Assembly (NCBI RefSeq): GCF_025947305.1
Contig: NZ_CP110009.1
Span: forward strand, 3,823,501-3,887,500
Direction of reading: 5' to 3'
DNA from: Flavobacterium sp. N3904
GTDB taxonomy: Bacteria > Bacteroidota > Bacteroidia > Flavobacteriales > Flavobacteriaceae
DNA length: 64,000 nt
Made by a program: the position numbers and the translations under genes. Under the pieces are notes generated by a model that searched no databases, was not told the origin of the DNA, and was given only the letters and a program-made list of their open reading frames with translations. Position 1 is the first letter of the stretch, and each line of letters opens with the position of its first letter. Positions 34,881 to 45,400 of the stretch are shown piece after piece.

Positions 34881-36992
34881 CTATTTTTTTTCTTTTAAAC
34901 AAATATTGTAAGAGGCTGGCGTATAATGTCCAACACCCTGACTATCTACAATGGTTTTATCAACTGCATATAAGGATATGCTTCCGCAAGGATAAGCATT
35001 TGCCAGTGTAACGATACTAAAACTGGTGCCGGGCAATGCAGGCGTATTAGTGGTACCCGATGGATCAGCTGTACCTGTTCCCCATGTACTACCAAAACTC
35101 CAGTAATAAAGGTTTTTGTCATACACATAGAAAGTTCCATTTATGGTGTCTCCTTTGGCGTAATGCGTACAATCTCCTTGATCATCTATTTGCAATTGAA
35201 TTACCGGAGCGGTATTATCCATTTGTATGGTTTTAGAAAATACCCCTGGTATGGTATCTACTTCCATCTCAATCAAAAATTTATCTTCTGTACCCGGCGT
35301 AAATCGTGCCAAAACATTTAAAGTATTTTTTGAAACATCCAAAAATGGATAATAACCTCCTGAGTCAGGGGTTTGCGTGGTGTATTGCACCCAAGGTGAA
35401 AAAGGAAGCGAACCTACTACAGTAAATGAATCACTGGCATAAGTAAATGTTCCGTCTACCAGATTTGTGATTTTTATTTTGTAACGATACCCCGGGAATG
35501 AAGGGCCGTTTAATACTACGATACCTCCAAACGGCGCTCCGGTTGGTACAGGAACACCATTGAATGCAAAAAATGCACCTGTAGATGTTAGACCCGTTGC
35601 ATCGTTTACGTGAGCAACATCGATTCCTCCGATGATATTAAACAACGGAATCACATCGCCGGGATTTAATTCGATACCCGGTTTAATTTGCACATGGCTA
35701 TCGATTCTGTTGCCATAATATTCCAATTTATTTGGATTCGTTGTTGATGGTGCCAAATTCCATGACAATACACCACGCACTTTTATTACGTTTGGATTAC
35801 TGCATAATTTTCTATGAAAAGTTGCATCCAATGGCAAAGAAACAGAATAAGACAAGTGATCTCCTTTCATATCAATATCATGAACTTTCAACTCAACTGT
35901 ATTTACATATTGCCAGGCGCAACTATCGTCCCAATCTACCCAAAAAGAAATATATTCCTTGCTTCCAGGGTCGCAAAGATCACCTATGAAACCAGTTTTC
36001 TTTTTAATTTTCAAGGTAGCCACCAAACTTTCCGTAGCATAATCCAATCCAACACATTCCAATTCTTCAAAGTCAACATTGGCTTTGGATGTGTCTATTG
36101 GGAGGGCAATGATTTGATCTATAATTGAATTAATATTAATGTTCAATTTTTCTAACATTGATTTATCCATAATCGTCAATTCGGATGTTGGATATTTAAT
36201 CATGTTGTACACCTTTTTGTAAACAGTTCGGGATGCAGGAACTTTTAATTTATCGTATTTGGCAACCAAATCGCTTAATGAAAGTGTTGGTGCAATTGTC
36301 GCAAGCTGATCAATATCAAACCCTGTAATATCTTTCAACTGTTTTGTGGTTAGATTAGGAGATGCTTTTGCAATTTCAAAATAGTGAGACCAGTCAATCT
36401 CAAAATCTTTTGGATTAAATTTCCAAGATGGTTTAAACTGAACATCACTATCCATCCTACTTCCCCATACAGGCAACCAATTTGGTGAAGCTGCTGGTGG
36501 ATCAACGCTCCAAGATAGAATGGCCCGCAAAGTGGGCAATAAAGGAGAACTGCAACCCGAAAATCTATTGGTTTTTTTCTTTAATGTAGCCACATATTGA
36601 ATTGGGAAAATATATTTTCCGTTGCAATCTTTGTGGTTCGGTATGTCATGCACGTTGACAGCCACAGACCCTTGATCTATAAAACCGGCTCCATCGTGAA
36701 AATCCAAATAAAACCTTACGTGTTCAAATGAACCAAAATGACATAAATTACCAGAATACCCCGATGGTCTTTTGATAGAAAAGGTAGCTTCCATGTTTGT
36801 TGTGTCAGGATTATAACCAACACAGGTAAGTTGTTCATAACCCGTATCGGATACGAGTTGCATAATTGGTTTTAGCTTGCTTCCCACAATATTGCCAAAA
36901 TAATTAGGATTTTTTGCAAGCATGTGACTAAAATGTGAACGCTCTGGTTTCACAATTAAATCTGGACTTTTCTCTGAATTTTCTATTTTCAT
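34881..36992 (-). CDS. Large protein of unknown function with duplicated domain
   Basis: This 703-aa protein has no signal peptide. Two related segments are visible: residues about 50-215 and 300-450. Each has YEQLTCVGYNPDTTNMEATF / ELECVGLDYATESLVATL, a GYSGNLCHFGSFEHVRFYLD / GFIGDLCDPGSKEYISFWVD block, a VNVHDI / LKVHDI turn and an ILSWS / VLSWN, then DVQFKPSW / HVQIKPGI. Residues 455-703 look like beta-sandwich domains (one with VVLNGPSFPGYRYKIKI). The fold is probably adhesin- or appendage-like. I know no function. It is 395 bases from the divergent CHAT-like gene, and a terminator follows it. Confidence 0.6.
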   Translation of the reverse strand: MKIENSEKSPDLIVKPERSHFSHMLAKNPNYFGNIVGSKLKPIMQLVSDTGYEQLTCVGYNPDTTNMEATFSIKRPSGYSGNLCHFGSFEHVRFYLDFHDGAGFIDQGSVAVNVHDIPNHKDCNGKYIFPIQYVATLKKKTNRFSGCSSPLLPTLRAILSWSVDPPAASPNWLPVWGSRMDSDVQFKPSWKFNPKDFEIDWSHYFEIAKASPNLTTKQLKDITGFDIDQLATIAPTLSLSDLVAKYDKLKVPASRTVYKKVYNMIKYPTSELTIMDKSMLEKLNININSIIDQIIALPIDTSKANVDFEELECVGLDYATESLVATLKIKKKTGFIGDLCDPGSKEYISFWVDWDDSCAWQYVNTVELKVHDIDMKGDHLSYSVSLPLDATFHRKLCSNPNVIKVRGVLSWNLAPSTTNPNKLEYYGNRIDSHVQIKPGIELNPGDVIPLFNIIGGIDVAHVNDATGLTSTGAFFAFNGVPVPTGAPFGGIVVLNGPSFPGYRYKIKITNLVDGTFTYASDSFTVVGSLPFSPWVQYTTQTPDSGGYYPFLDVSKNTLNVLARFTPGTEDKFLIEMEVDTIPGVFSKTIQMDNTAPVIQLQIDDQGDCTHYAKGDTINGTFYVYDKNLYYWSFGSTWGTGTADPSGTTNTPALPGTSFSIVTLANAYPCGSISLYAVDKTIVDSQGVGHYTPASYNICLKEKK

Positions 36993-37182
36993 TTTCTTAA
37001 TTAATTTTATGTGCCAACTCTTTGATTGGATTTTCGGCTTACTCCATTAATTATTTTTCTATTGCTAAATATTACAAAAAGAGATATTACTAAAATGCTA
37101 TAAAAGAGGCAAGAAAATCAATTACTAAAAAAATACAAATCATTTTTTGGGGCTTATTTCACAAATAATGAAAACTAATAAT

Positions 37183-37210
37183 CAAAATTATTATTTTTAT
37201 AAAAATTCAA
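37183..37210 (-). promoter_or_regulatory. Promoter candidate for the 703-aa gene
   Basis: On the minus strand a TTG (complement of 37208-37210), 17 bases, then TAATTTTG (complement of 37183-37190) fits the flavobacterial TTG-N17..23-TAnnTTTG pattern. The 5' leader would be about 185 bases long. It lies in the divergent 395-bp gap 36993-37387. Confidence 0.4.
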
Positions 37211-37339
37211 TTAACGTATAAATACTTGTTTTTAAGATACTTATGTTAAATAATAAAATAAATTAAATTGAACCTCAATTTCTCTTACAATAAAATTTAC
37301 AACTACTCTATGCATCATTAAAATAAAATCTTGAAGCTA

Positions 37340-37368
37340 TTGACTCCACAAAAACATTTCTATATTTG
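37340..37368 (+). promoter_or_regulatory. Flavobacterial promoter TTG-N18-TATATTTG
   Basis: TTG (37340-37342), 18 bases, then TATATTTG (37361-37368) is a full match to the flavobacterial consensus. Transcription would begin a few bases later, around 37374. This supports ATG 37388 as the start of the next gene and excludes the upstream in-frame ATG at 37331. Confidence 0.7.
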
Positions 37369-37387
37369 CATTCTAGCACAGTATTTC

Positions 37388-37948
37388 ATGGATTACGATC
37401 AATTTATTTTCTGTCTCGAAGCCGTTGTCGATGTAGAAACGAGCACCATTACCGAAGTTGTTAAAAATCTGGAACAATTAGCCGCAGAAGAAGGTATTGC
37501 CAGCATTTATAAAACCTGCGATACTATAGAAGGATTGGAAGAAAGCTTGAATGCCTTGCTCTATGATGATCACAATTTTAAAGATTATGAAATCATTTAC
37601 ATGGTCATGCAGGGTGAAGAAAACAATATTTGTCTTAATGAATATTACTATAGTTTTGAAGAATTAGCCGAACTATTTGAAGGAAAAATGAAAGGTAAGA
37701 TTATACATTTTGCCAATGCCAAAGTTGTAAACTTAAGCGAAGAAGAAGCACAATATTTTCTGGATGTTACAGGAGCGCGGGCAGTTTCAGGTTATGGAAC
37801 TGCATTTCGCGACCTAAACAGTTATCCAATAGACAAAGCTTTCTTCAGCCTCTATCAAGATAATAATGATGTGGTTGAGATTGTGGAAGAGTTATTTCAA
37901 AAACACTATGCGCTTTGCAAACTGCTCGATTTCAGACTGTATTATTAG
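37388..37948 (+). CDS. DUF6642-like caspase/CHAT-fold protein, probably inactive
   Basis: This is a 186-aa protein from ATG 37388; the consensus promoter lies inside a longer frame from 37331. The layout recalls small caspase/CHAT-fold proteins that I know as DUF6642: an IIYMVMQGEE strand where active members have HG, a SFEELAELFEGKMKGKIIHF helix-strand, an ANAK turn where active members have SC, then TGARAVSGYGTAF and a final DKAFFSLYQ helix. The His and Cys of the catalytic dyad would thus be Gln and Ala/Asn here, so the protein should be catalytically dead. It may be a binding or decoy version. It converges on the end of the pigment cluster with 25 bases between stops. Confidence 0.55.
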   Translation: MDYDQFIFCLEAVVDVETSTITEVVKNLEQLAAEEGIASIYKTCDTIEGLEESLNALLYDDHNFKDYEIIYMVMQGEENNICLNEYYYSFEELAELFEGKMKGKIIHFANAKVVNLSEEEAQYFLDVTGARAVSGYGTAFRDLNSYPIDKAFFSLYQDNNDVVEIVEELFQKHYALCKLLDFRLYY

Positions 37949-37973
37949 TTGGTGAGCCTCAGTAATTCCTACT

Positions 37974-39272
37974 TTAAACTATACTTTTTCTTTTGTCGAA
38001 AAAGTGAATTGGTTTTCTGCTCATTGGGTTAAAAATTAACGATTTTAAAGCTTCATTGGTCGTAAACTCAATTTTTGGTGATACCCGCAACTTGGCTCTG
38101 AAATGGTCTTTTAATTCTTGTAAAAAAGCATCTGAAGGTTCTTTTACAGCTATTTTTATCATAATTTCATCTGTACCCAATTCGTTTGTTGAAATTTCGA
38201 TAATGTGGCTTTCTATAGCATCAAAATCATTCAAAACATCATTCATTGCTGGCGGATACAAGGTTGTTCCTTTGTATTTTATCATTTGCTGTTTTCTTCC
38301 AATAACAGGACCAACACGCATTGTATTACGCCCGCACAAACAAGGATCTGAATACAATTGTACAATATCACCAGTTTTGAAACGAACCAATGGCATCGCT
38401 TCTATCCCTAAAGTAGTAAAAGTCAGTTCTCCGGCTTCTCCGTTTTTTACCCGATTATTTTGTTCGTCCAATACTTCGACTATAATCAATTCGGGATGAT
38501 GATGTCCTCCTACTCCATGTTGGCATTCGGTAAAAGCTGTACTCATTTCGGTAGAAGCATAGGTAGAAAACAACTTAATATTCCATTTATCCGTAATTTT
38601 TTTAGACAACACATTCATACTAAAATCTTGATTTCTCAAAGATTCTCCTATACAAATAGCGCCTTTTATACTCGAATTATTAAAATCGATTTTATGATTT
38701 TCGGCATATTCAATCAACTTCAAAAGGAAAGAAGGGACGGTTATCAAATAGGTAGGTTTGTATTTTAGGATTGAATCCCATTGCAGTTCGGGAATTCCGG
38801 CGCCAACCCGAATGACTCCAACTTTCATTTTTCTAAGACCCAAAAAATAAGCCAAACCTGCCATAAAACGCCTATCTATAGTAGTCATTAACTGTACAAT
38901 ATCACCTTCTTTGATACCGGCACAATCAAACGAAATGGCTTCATTATAGGCCAATCGATCCAAGTCTTTGTCTGTTAATCCAAAGGTTACTGGATCACCC
39001 AAAGTTCCTGATGTAGTGGCATAATCAATAATTGCATTTGCAGGAACACACAAAAAATCATCATTGTATTTTTGTAAATCTTCCTTTAAGGTAACAGGTA
39101 AAAGTGACAAATCCTCCAGTGTTTTTATACGGCTAATATCAATATTCTTGCTGGCATACAATTTTTTGTAAAAAGGAGAATGGGTGTTTACATACTTCAA
39201 AAGTTCGGATAACTTTTCCTCTTGAAAGGTTTTAATTTCGTCTGAAGTAGCGGTCTCTATCTTTGGAATCAT
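37974..39272 (-). CDS. Phenylacetate-CoA ligase-like adenylating enzyme
   Basis: This is a 432-aa cytosolic ANL-superfamily enzyme of the PaaK type. It has the AMP-binding loop YATTSGTLGDPVTFG near residues 84-98, a FSTYASTEMSTAF adenine-binding block and a late GxxxGxRKQQMIKYKGTTLYP hinge; the C-terminal lid is short. As the last gene of the flexirubin run it is the best candidate to activate an aromatic acid, such as 4-coumarate, as the aryl starter, either as CoA ester or loaded on the ACP. Its start overlaps the C45 gene by 4 bases (ATG inside the stop region). Confidence 0.75.
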   Translation of the reverse strand: MIPKIETATSDEIKTFQEEKLSELLKYVNTHSPFYKKLYASKNIDISRIKTLEDLSLLPVTLKEDLQKYNDDFLCVPANAIIDYATTSGTLGDPVTFGLTDKDLDRLAYNEAISFDCAGIKEGDIVQLMTTIDRRFMAGLAYFLGLRKMKVGVIRVGAGIPELQWDSILKYKPTYLITVPSFLLKLIEYAENHKIDFNNSSIKGAICIGESLRNQDFSMNVLSKKITDKWNIKLFSTYASTEMSTAFTECQHGVGGHHHPELIIVEVLDEQNNRVKNGEAGELTFTTLGIEAMPLVRFKTGDIVQLYSDPCLCGRNTMRVGPVIGRKQQMIKYKGTTLYPPAMNDVLNDFDAIESHIIEISTNELGTDEIMIKIAVKEPSDAFLQELKDHFRAKLRVSPKIEFTTNEALKSLIFNPMSRKPIHFFDKRKSIV

Positions 39273-40939
39273 TGTAGTTTTCTTTTAATTTTCTTTAGGT
39301 ATTTTTCTATTGCTTCTTTTTGAGGCAGTGTTGTAATCTCTTTGGTCAAGGCTTTATTGAATTGTTCCTGCGCCAATGCATATTCTCCTTTTTGATAATA
39401 ATAAACACCCACTTTATTATAAACCACCCAATAATCCGGATTCAACGATTGATAATTGGCAATAAAATTCTCAGGTAACTCTTTTTTGTTTTCTAAAAAA
39501 ATGTCCATTTTACGATCTTCGATTCGGAACAACTCATAATTTTTATATTGGGTAGTTTCCAGAAAAGGATCTTTGGCAATATTTAATTTTTCGTCTTCCA
39601 ATGAAACTATTGAATCATTCTGTTTTCTATATTTAAAAACTGTATTCAAATCGTAACACACAAATTCTCCCATCTGATAAGGATTTGCAGAAACCCAAAC
39701 CAACAATTGAGCCGGTTTGAAAACAATTCCGTGATGGGATAACAACTGATTTATTGCTTTTTCATTACCATATCCCAAAGGTAAATCATTTAACCCGTCT
39801 TTGTTTCTAAGAATATCAACAGCAATCTGAGGTGTTATTTTTGGACTTTTATCCAATAATTGGGTCATTCTGTCAAAACGATATTGCGAATGGCTGTCCT
39901 TAATTTGTTTTAGATTTCGCTCATTATTCTTCAACCCCTCACTCTGAAAATGATTGGAACAAATTAATTCATTGCCATCGTTTACCTCAAACACTTCCAG
40001 TCTATCTGGTGCAATTTCTATTAAAACGGCCTTATTATCTTTGGCGCTTCCGACCATTATAGATTCAGAAACAAAAACTTTTTTACTTTTGGCAATTTCG
40101 ACTGCTTCGTCTATTGTTGATGCATACTGAATAATTTCGCGTGTCAAAATAGAAATGGGTGTTTTTGCAACTAATGGAATCTTAGATTTCCCGGCATTGA
40201 TGGTAACGGTCAACCCTTCCATATTCATACCAGAACATACTCCAATCATTCCAGGCCAGGTAACCATCATAAAAGGATGTCCTTCTTTCGGTTTTATAAA
40301 CGTGACTATTTTATCTTTCGCGAAAGCGTCTCCCGCATAAAAATCAAAATTCCTACCCAAAATTAAGCTACCGTCTTCGGATTTATCACCCCAAACTGCA
40401 AATGAAGTGCAGCCTACCAAAGCCAAATCCTGTACTGCATGCCCTATATCATGAGCACCATGCAAATACAAATCCCTTAAAAAATTTGGCGCTATATAGT
40501 CTAAATCTTTTGGTGCATAACGGGAAATACCAAAAATCTCAGATTGATATTCATTGGCAACATTGAGATATAATTTTCGATTATACCATTTTAAAAAGTT
40601 TCTCAATACTTGCTTTTTGAAATTTGAAGGAACAATTTGATTTATCTTATCAAAAAAAACATATTCCTGTTTCTTTAATAGAGAATCCGACAAACTTCCG
40701 ATCATCAGGCCTCTTTCCAAAGGATCGCCTTCTACATAAAGTTCCCAAAGATTCTGTTTGTTCTTTAGCAAAAAATTATTGCCAGAATAAAAAACAGTAT
40801 TCGATTGTTTTTTTACAGTTGGAAGCGATTTATCATATGCTGTCAAGTCAGGTTGATGATGCATTGAATTGGATGTACCACAAGAAGTCACTAAAAAAAC
40901 AGAAACAACTAAAATAATATATCGAATTTGCTTTTTCAT
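39269..40939 (-). CDS. C45-type acyltransferase/amidohydrolase lipoprotein with TPR tail
   Basis: This 556-aa protein has a lipoprotein signal (LVTSC, C20). The C45 / acyl-CoA:6-aminopenicillanate acyltransferase-like domain spans about 60-420, with the Ntn-type nucleophile expected at C177 in LVGCTSFAVWG followed by LGRNFDFY. Members of the family are made as precursors and cut before that Cys. Residues about 480-556 form TPR-like helices. In a flexirubin cluster it could transfer or remove an acyl chain in the periplasm, but no substrate can be read from the sequence. It lies 3 bases after a CrtI-like gene in the same run. Confidence 0.75.
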   Translation of the reverse strand: MKKQIRYIILVVSVFLVTSCGTSNSMHHQPDLTAYDKSLPTVKKQSNTVFYSGNNFLLKNKQNLWELYVEGDPLERGLMIGSLSDSLLKKQEYVFFDKINQIVPSNFKKQVLRNFLKWYNRKLYLNVANEYQSEIFGISRYAPKDLDYIAPNFLRDLYLHGAHDIGHAVQDLALVGCTSFAVWGDKSEDGSLILGRNFDFYAGDAFAKDKIVTFIKPKEGHPFMMVTWPGMIGVCSGMNMEGLTVTINAGKSKIPLVAKTPISILTREIIQYASTIDEAVEIAKSKKVFVSESIMVGSAKDNKAVLIEIAPDRLEVFEVNDGNELICSNHFQSEGLKNNERNLKQIKDSHSQYRFDRMTQLLDKSPKITPQIAVDILRNKDGLNDLPLGYGNEKAINQLLSHHGIVFKPAQLLVWVSANPYQMGEFVCYDLNTVFKYRKQNDSIVSLEDEKLNIAKDPFLETTQYKNYELFRIEDRKMDIFLENKKELPENFIANYQSLNPDYWVVYNKVGVYYYQKGEYALAQEQFNKALTKEITTLPQKEAIEKYLKKIKRKLQ

Positions 40940-40942
40940 TTG

Positions 40943-42472
40943 CTAAATCTCGCCTGAACTATTGCTTGAATTAATTTTGTTCACTAAGTACTCTTTCCCA
41001 ACGATTTCAGAGCAGGTGACCACTGCCCCAATTGTTACTCCCAGAACACCGTGCATGTTTATACTTTGACCTGTTAGATAAAGGTTATCCAGCTTTGTTT
41101 TTGATGCTATAAAGGTTTTCATTGGGTTATTCGAATCCTTTTCGTAACCATACATATTGCCGTTGTGACCACCAATATAATCTCTATACGAAAGTGGTGT
41201 CGAACTATGAACCGACTTGATACAATCCTTTATACCCGGGAATTTGAGTTCAATTTCTTCCAGAAAACGTTCTGTTTTTCTAGTTTTAAAAGCATCGTAA
41301 CTTTCTCCCCTGTCTTCTTTTTCGGCAGTAGTATTATACGTTTGTTCCCAGGGTTTTAAATCCTCAAATTTCATGTAGGTTATAAAAGTCATTCCCTCTG
41401 CCCAGCCATCGTTCTTTTTGGAAGCATTCATTGATGCCATAAAAGCTTTAGGCCAAGTTTCATCGGTATATTCATGGGCAGTCCAAACTTCAGCACTATT
41501 CTTAAAATGGTAATAGTTTCGGTTTAAATATTTGAATGATTCCGGTTTAAAAACAATGTACAGACTAAATGCAGAAACACCTCCTTCCAGACTGGAAATT
41601 CTATTTACAAAAGCCTTTCTGAAATTATCTTCCCCTGCCATTTTTAAAGTAGCCTTCGGATCTATATTGGATATAAAGTATTGGCCAAAAACGACAGAAC
41701 CATCTTTCATTTTGGCGCATTTCACTGCATTTTTTTCTACTTCAAGCTCTACAACTTCTTTGTATTTATAAACTTCGCCACCGTGCTTTTTGAGTTGTTT
41801 TATCAACTGCTTAGTAATCTGGCTTCCTCCATTTATACAACGCCAGGCACTTTGGATATACGAATTAACAGAAAGAGCATGAACATAAAAAGGAGATTTA
41901 TCGGCAATTCCGGCATACAAAAAATTGGTTCCGCCAAGCACTGCTCTCAGCATCTCATTTGTTGTCAGTTCGTCTATAAACTGTTTGGCATTGACAGAGA
42001 GAATCGAATTATCATATTGACCTTCTGCTTTTAAATTATAAAGAGGAAACGAATCACAGGTGGCAATTATCGCATCACAATATTTTTGAATCGTTTCCCT
42101 TTCTTCCGGAAACGACTTGACTAATTGATTTATAAAATTATCATAACCCTGAGCATGTGGAAATTCTTGATTTTTATCTTCAAAAGAAACGATATCAAAT
42201 CCGTCCAGATCTAATTGCTTTAGTTTCAAATCGTCCATAATACCCAGATATTTAAAATATCGGTACAGATTCTGGCCTTCACTTAAACCGCCGATATAAT
42301 GAATTCCTGTATCAAAAATAGTTTTATCACGCACAAACGTTTGCAGATTTCCTCCAAACTGATTGTTTTTTTCAAGCACACAAACCTTGTAGCCTTCTTT
42401 GGCCAGGATTATAGCAGAGACCAATCCGCCCAATCCGCTTCCAATTATTACTACATCATAATGCTCTTTCAT
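40943..42472 (-). CDS. CrtI/CrtISO-like FAD-dependent oxidoreductase 1
   Basis: This 509-aa flavoprotein starts with the dinucleotide-binding motif VVIIGSGLGGLVSAIILAKEG and a VLEKNNQFGGNLQTF block. It ends with the typical YLTGQSINMHGVLGVTIGAV FAD motif. This is the phytoene desaturase / carotenoid isomerase / retinol saturase family. Flexirubin clusters usually have two such enzymes; they may act on the polyene double bonds or on the aromatic head. The start codon overlaps the stop of the MMPL gene by one base (TAATG). A paralogue lies at 62251-63906. Confidence 0.8.
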   Translation of the reverse strand: MKEHYDVVIIGSGLGGLVSAIILAKEGYKVCVLEKNNQFGGNLQTFVRDKTIFDTGIHYIGGLSEGQNLYRYFKYLGIMDDLKLKQLDLDGFDIVSFEDKNQEFPHAQGYDNFINQLVKSFPEERETIQKYCDAIIATCDSFPLYNLKAEGQYDNSILSVNAKQFIDELTTNEMLRAVLGGTNFLYAGIADKSPFYVHALSVNSYIQSAWRCINGGSQITKQLIKQLKKHGGEVYKYKEVVELEVEKNAVKCAKMKDGSVVFGQYFISNIDPKATLKMAGEDNFRKAFVNRISSLEGGVSAFSLYIVFKPESFKYLNRNYYHFKNSAEVWTAHEYTDETWPKAFMASMNASKKNDGWAEGMTFITYMKFEDLKPWEQTYNTTAEKEDRGESYDAFKTRKTERFLEEIELKFPGIKDCIKSVHSSTPLSYRDYIGGHNGNMYGYEKDSNNPMKTFIASKTKLDNLYLTGQSINMHGVLGVTIGAVVTCSEIVGKEYLVNKINSSNSSGEI

Positions 42473-45400
42473 TACTGTATTTTTTTCTTTAACACGATTA
42501 AATTAAGTATTTCCTCTTCTATTTCAAAACCCAAAGCTAAAATACTATCTTTTAGAGTATTCACATTCAATAAAATAATTGTAGTTACCAAATTACATAT
42601 TTCATCAAAATTAATCTCCAATTCATTATTTGAAATCAAAACAACATTGTATTTTTTTTGAACCAATTCCTTTACATTTTCAATGTAATGAATGTTCCTT
42701 TTCTTTAAGATATAATTGGTTTTGGCAACGGCTCTATTCCATTCATTCGAAATAAATGAATCGATTTTTCTTTGTGGTTCCTGCAAAGAAAGCAAGATAT
42801 CCAATTGTCCAAAATCATTGGCTATATGCAGTATTTTGGCTTTAGAATCAATATATATATTCAATTCATGATATAATTCTAAATTTGTGGCCAAATCCTT
42901 TTTCACAACCTTAATCACTTCAGATTCTTTATAATCAAAACTATTGAGAATCATTTTTTTGAAATAATTTGGTCCTTCCAGATCCAGACGCATTTTTTTA
43001 TAATGTGCTTTAAAAAACGAACTTAATTTCTTTGTCCGTTCACCATAGTCATTCCCAAAAGTCAAATCATTTGGAGTAATTCTGTCTAAAATTTCAACCG
43101 TAGTTTGTCCACCGTTAATGATAAAATCACCCTTTGGCAATACCTCTGAATAACCATGAATTATAACTGGTACAATATCCAATTCCAATTGTTCGGCCAA
43201 ATAAAAAGCACCCTTATGAAATCTGTTTATCAAATTGGTATCGGAGCGGCTGCCCTCAGGAAATACCATAATTGAAAAACCTTGCTCTACTTTGTCCCGC
43301 AAATGTTCGACTCCGTTACCAACTCCGCTTGACACAGGGTAAAAACCAGCCAAACGAACCCCTTTTCCAAAAACAGGAGAATTATATACCCAATCACTAA
43401 CCAAAAATACAATCTTAGGACTCAGCATCCCGACAGCCAAAATATCGAGGAATGAACTATGATTGGCAATAATGACAGCTGGTTTATCAAATTTTTCGTT
43501 GGATACATTACTTATTTTTCGCTTTAAAGAAGGGTAGGTCAATAATACCGAATACATGAATTTTGATAATACGAAATGAAAAACATTCAGTTTTTTACTT
43601 TTCGAAAAAGGCAAAACTGTCATAAGAACTACACTTACAATAGACAGCAAAAAACCACCTAATCCAAAATAAATAAAGGAAAGAGTAGAATGAATCAATC
43701 TTTTTATTTCAAAAGGAGCTTGCCCTTTCTTGACCCTATGGGTTACAAAGAAAGCAAAAACTAAAGGCTGAATGATAAACGTAATCAACAAAGCCGAAAA
43801 TATTCCTATTATAGCAATTAAAGAAATAGATTTTAATGCCGGATGTTTTGCGAAAATGAGCACGCCAATCCCAAGAATTGTCGTAGCCACCGAAAGCAAT
43901 ATCGAAGTACGGTAACTTGGCAATTCTATTTTTCCAAAAGTATATTCCTTTTGTAAAGCAGAGGTCATAAAGATGCTATAATCTACTCCTATTCCAAAAA
44001 TTAATGTACATACAATGATATTAACAACATTAAATTGCAATCCAAAAATTCCCATTAATCCGGTTGTAAAAATCCAACTGATTAGGATTGGAATAATAGT
44101 AACAATAACCAATTCTATTTTTCGAAAAGCAAACAAAAGAATGAAAAATACAGCAATAAAAGAATAATTTACCAAATCTTCAAAGTTGGTTTTTAGTGTT
44201 CCCAAGAAAGTTTCGTTGGTTTGCTGTCTGTCTATAACCACTAGATTGGGCTGCTTTTTTATTGCATTTACAAAGGCATCTCTTTTTTCACCAGGCACTT
44301 TTACCAAGGTGGAAATGGTGTAGAAACCATTCTTTTGAGTTACAAATTCATCAAGAAAAAAAGATTTTACTTTAAGGTATTCTTCTATTTTTATAGGAGC
44401 AAAATTTTTATTAATCAATTCATAAAAACCCGAAAATGTATTGGCTTTAAAACCAAATTGATTTCCTTCCTGAATTAAGGCATTCGCAAGATTTGATTTT
44501 TTTGAAGCGTTCCAAAAAGTATTCCATTCCTCTATTTTTTGTTTTTGAACGTCTGCCGCAAAAACAATACCGCCAATTGAACTAAAATTCAATATTTCCT
44601 TTGAATTTTTATTTTTGTCTAAAGCTTTAAAAAGGCTATTGTTATTGGCTACGACTTCATCATAGCTTTTGCCGTAAGTTGCCAAATAAATAGATTTTGA
44701 ATCATTATTGGCAATATGATCTAATTGTTTTTCAGCCGATTTTAGCTCCGGACTCATGAAATTCAAGGCCGAAAGATCATTGTTAAAAGTTACTTTTGAA
44801 TAAGTAAAAAGTGATACAATTAATAGAAGAAAAACCGATGCCAGCAAAAATTTATTTTTATGGTAGGAATAGGCACCAAGCGAATCAATGAAATTAGGTT
44901 TTGGAACAAATATTTTGGTATTTGTCCGATACAAAATTGGAATTAAAACCAATGAAAAAACAGAAGTGGAAACCACACTCAATGCAGCAAAAATACCTAA
45001 ATCCTGCAAAGCTTCCGATTTTATAAAAAACAAACACAAAAACGTGATAGAGGTTGTAATTCCGCAAAGTAACAATGGCTTAGTAATGTCTTTATAAAGC
45101 AGTTTTACATTTTTGTTGTTTCGCAAATGCGTTAAAACATAAATAGAATAATCTGTAGTTTCTCCCAATAAAATGGAACTTATTCCCAAAGAAATTGCAG
45201 AAATAGTTCCCTTAAAAAAATACAAACAGGCAAGGGCAAACAATGCCCCAAACAATGAGGGAATAAAAATAATTATCGGAGTGGATACACTTCTGTAGAA
45301 AAAAGCCAAAATCAAAATTAATGTTACACCGGCAAATATCGATGTATTCTTCACATCAGCTTTCATTTGGGTAGCATTGGCAACAGCAACCGGAGTAGCA

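Noticed and set aside
37331-37387. Longer N-terminus for the caspase/CHAT-like gene
   Set aside because: The consensus promoter TTG-N18-TATATTTG lies inside this extension, so transcription starts too late to include it.
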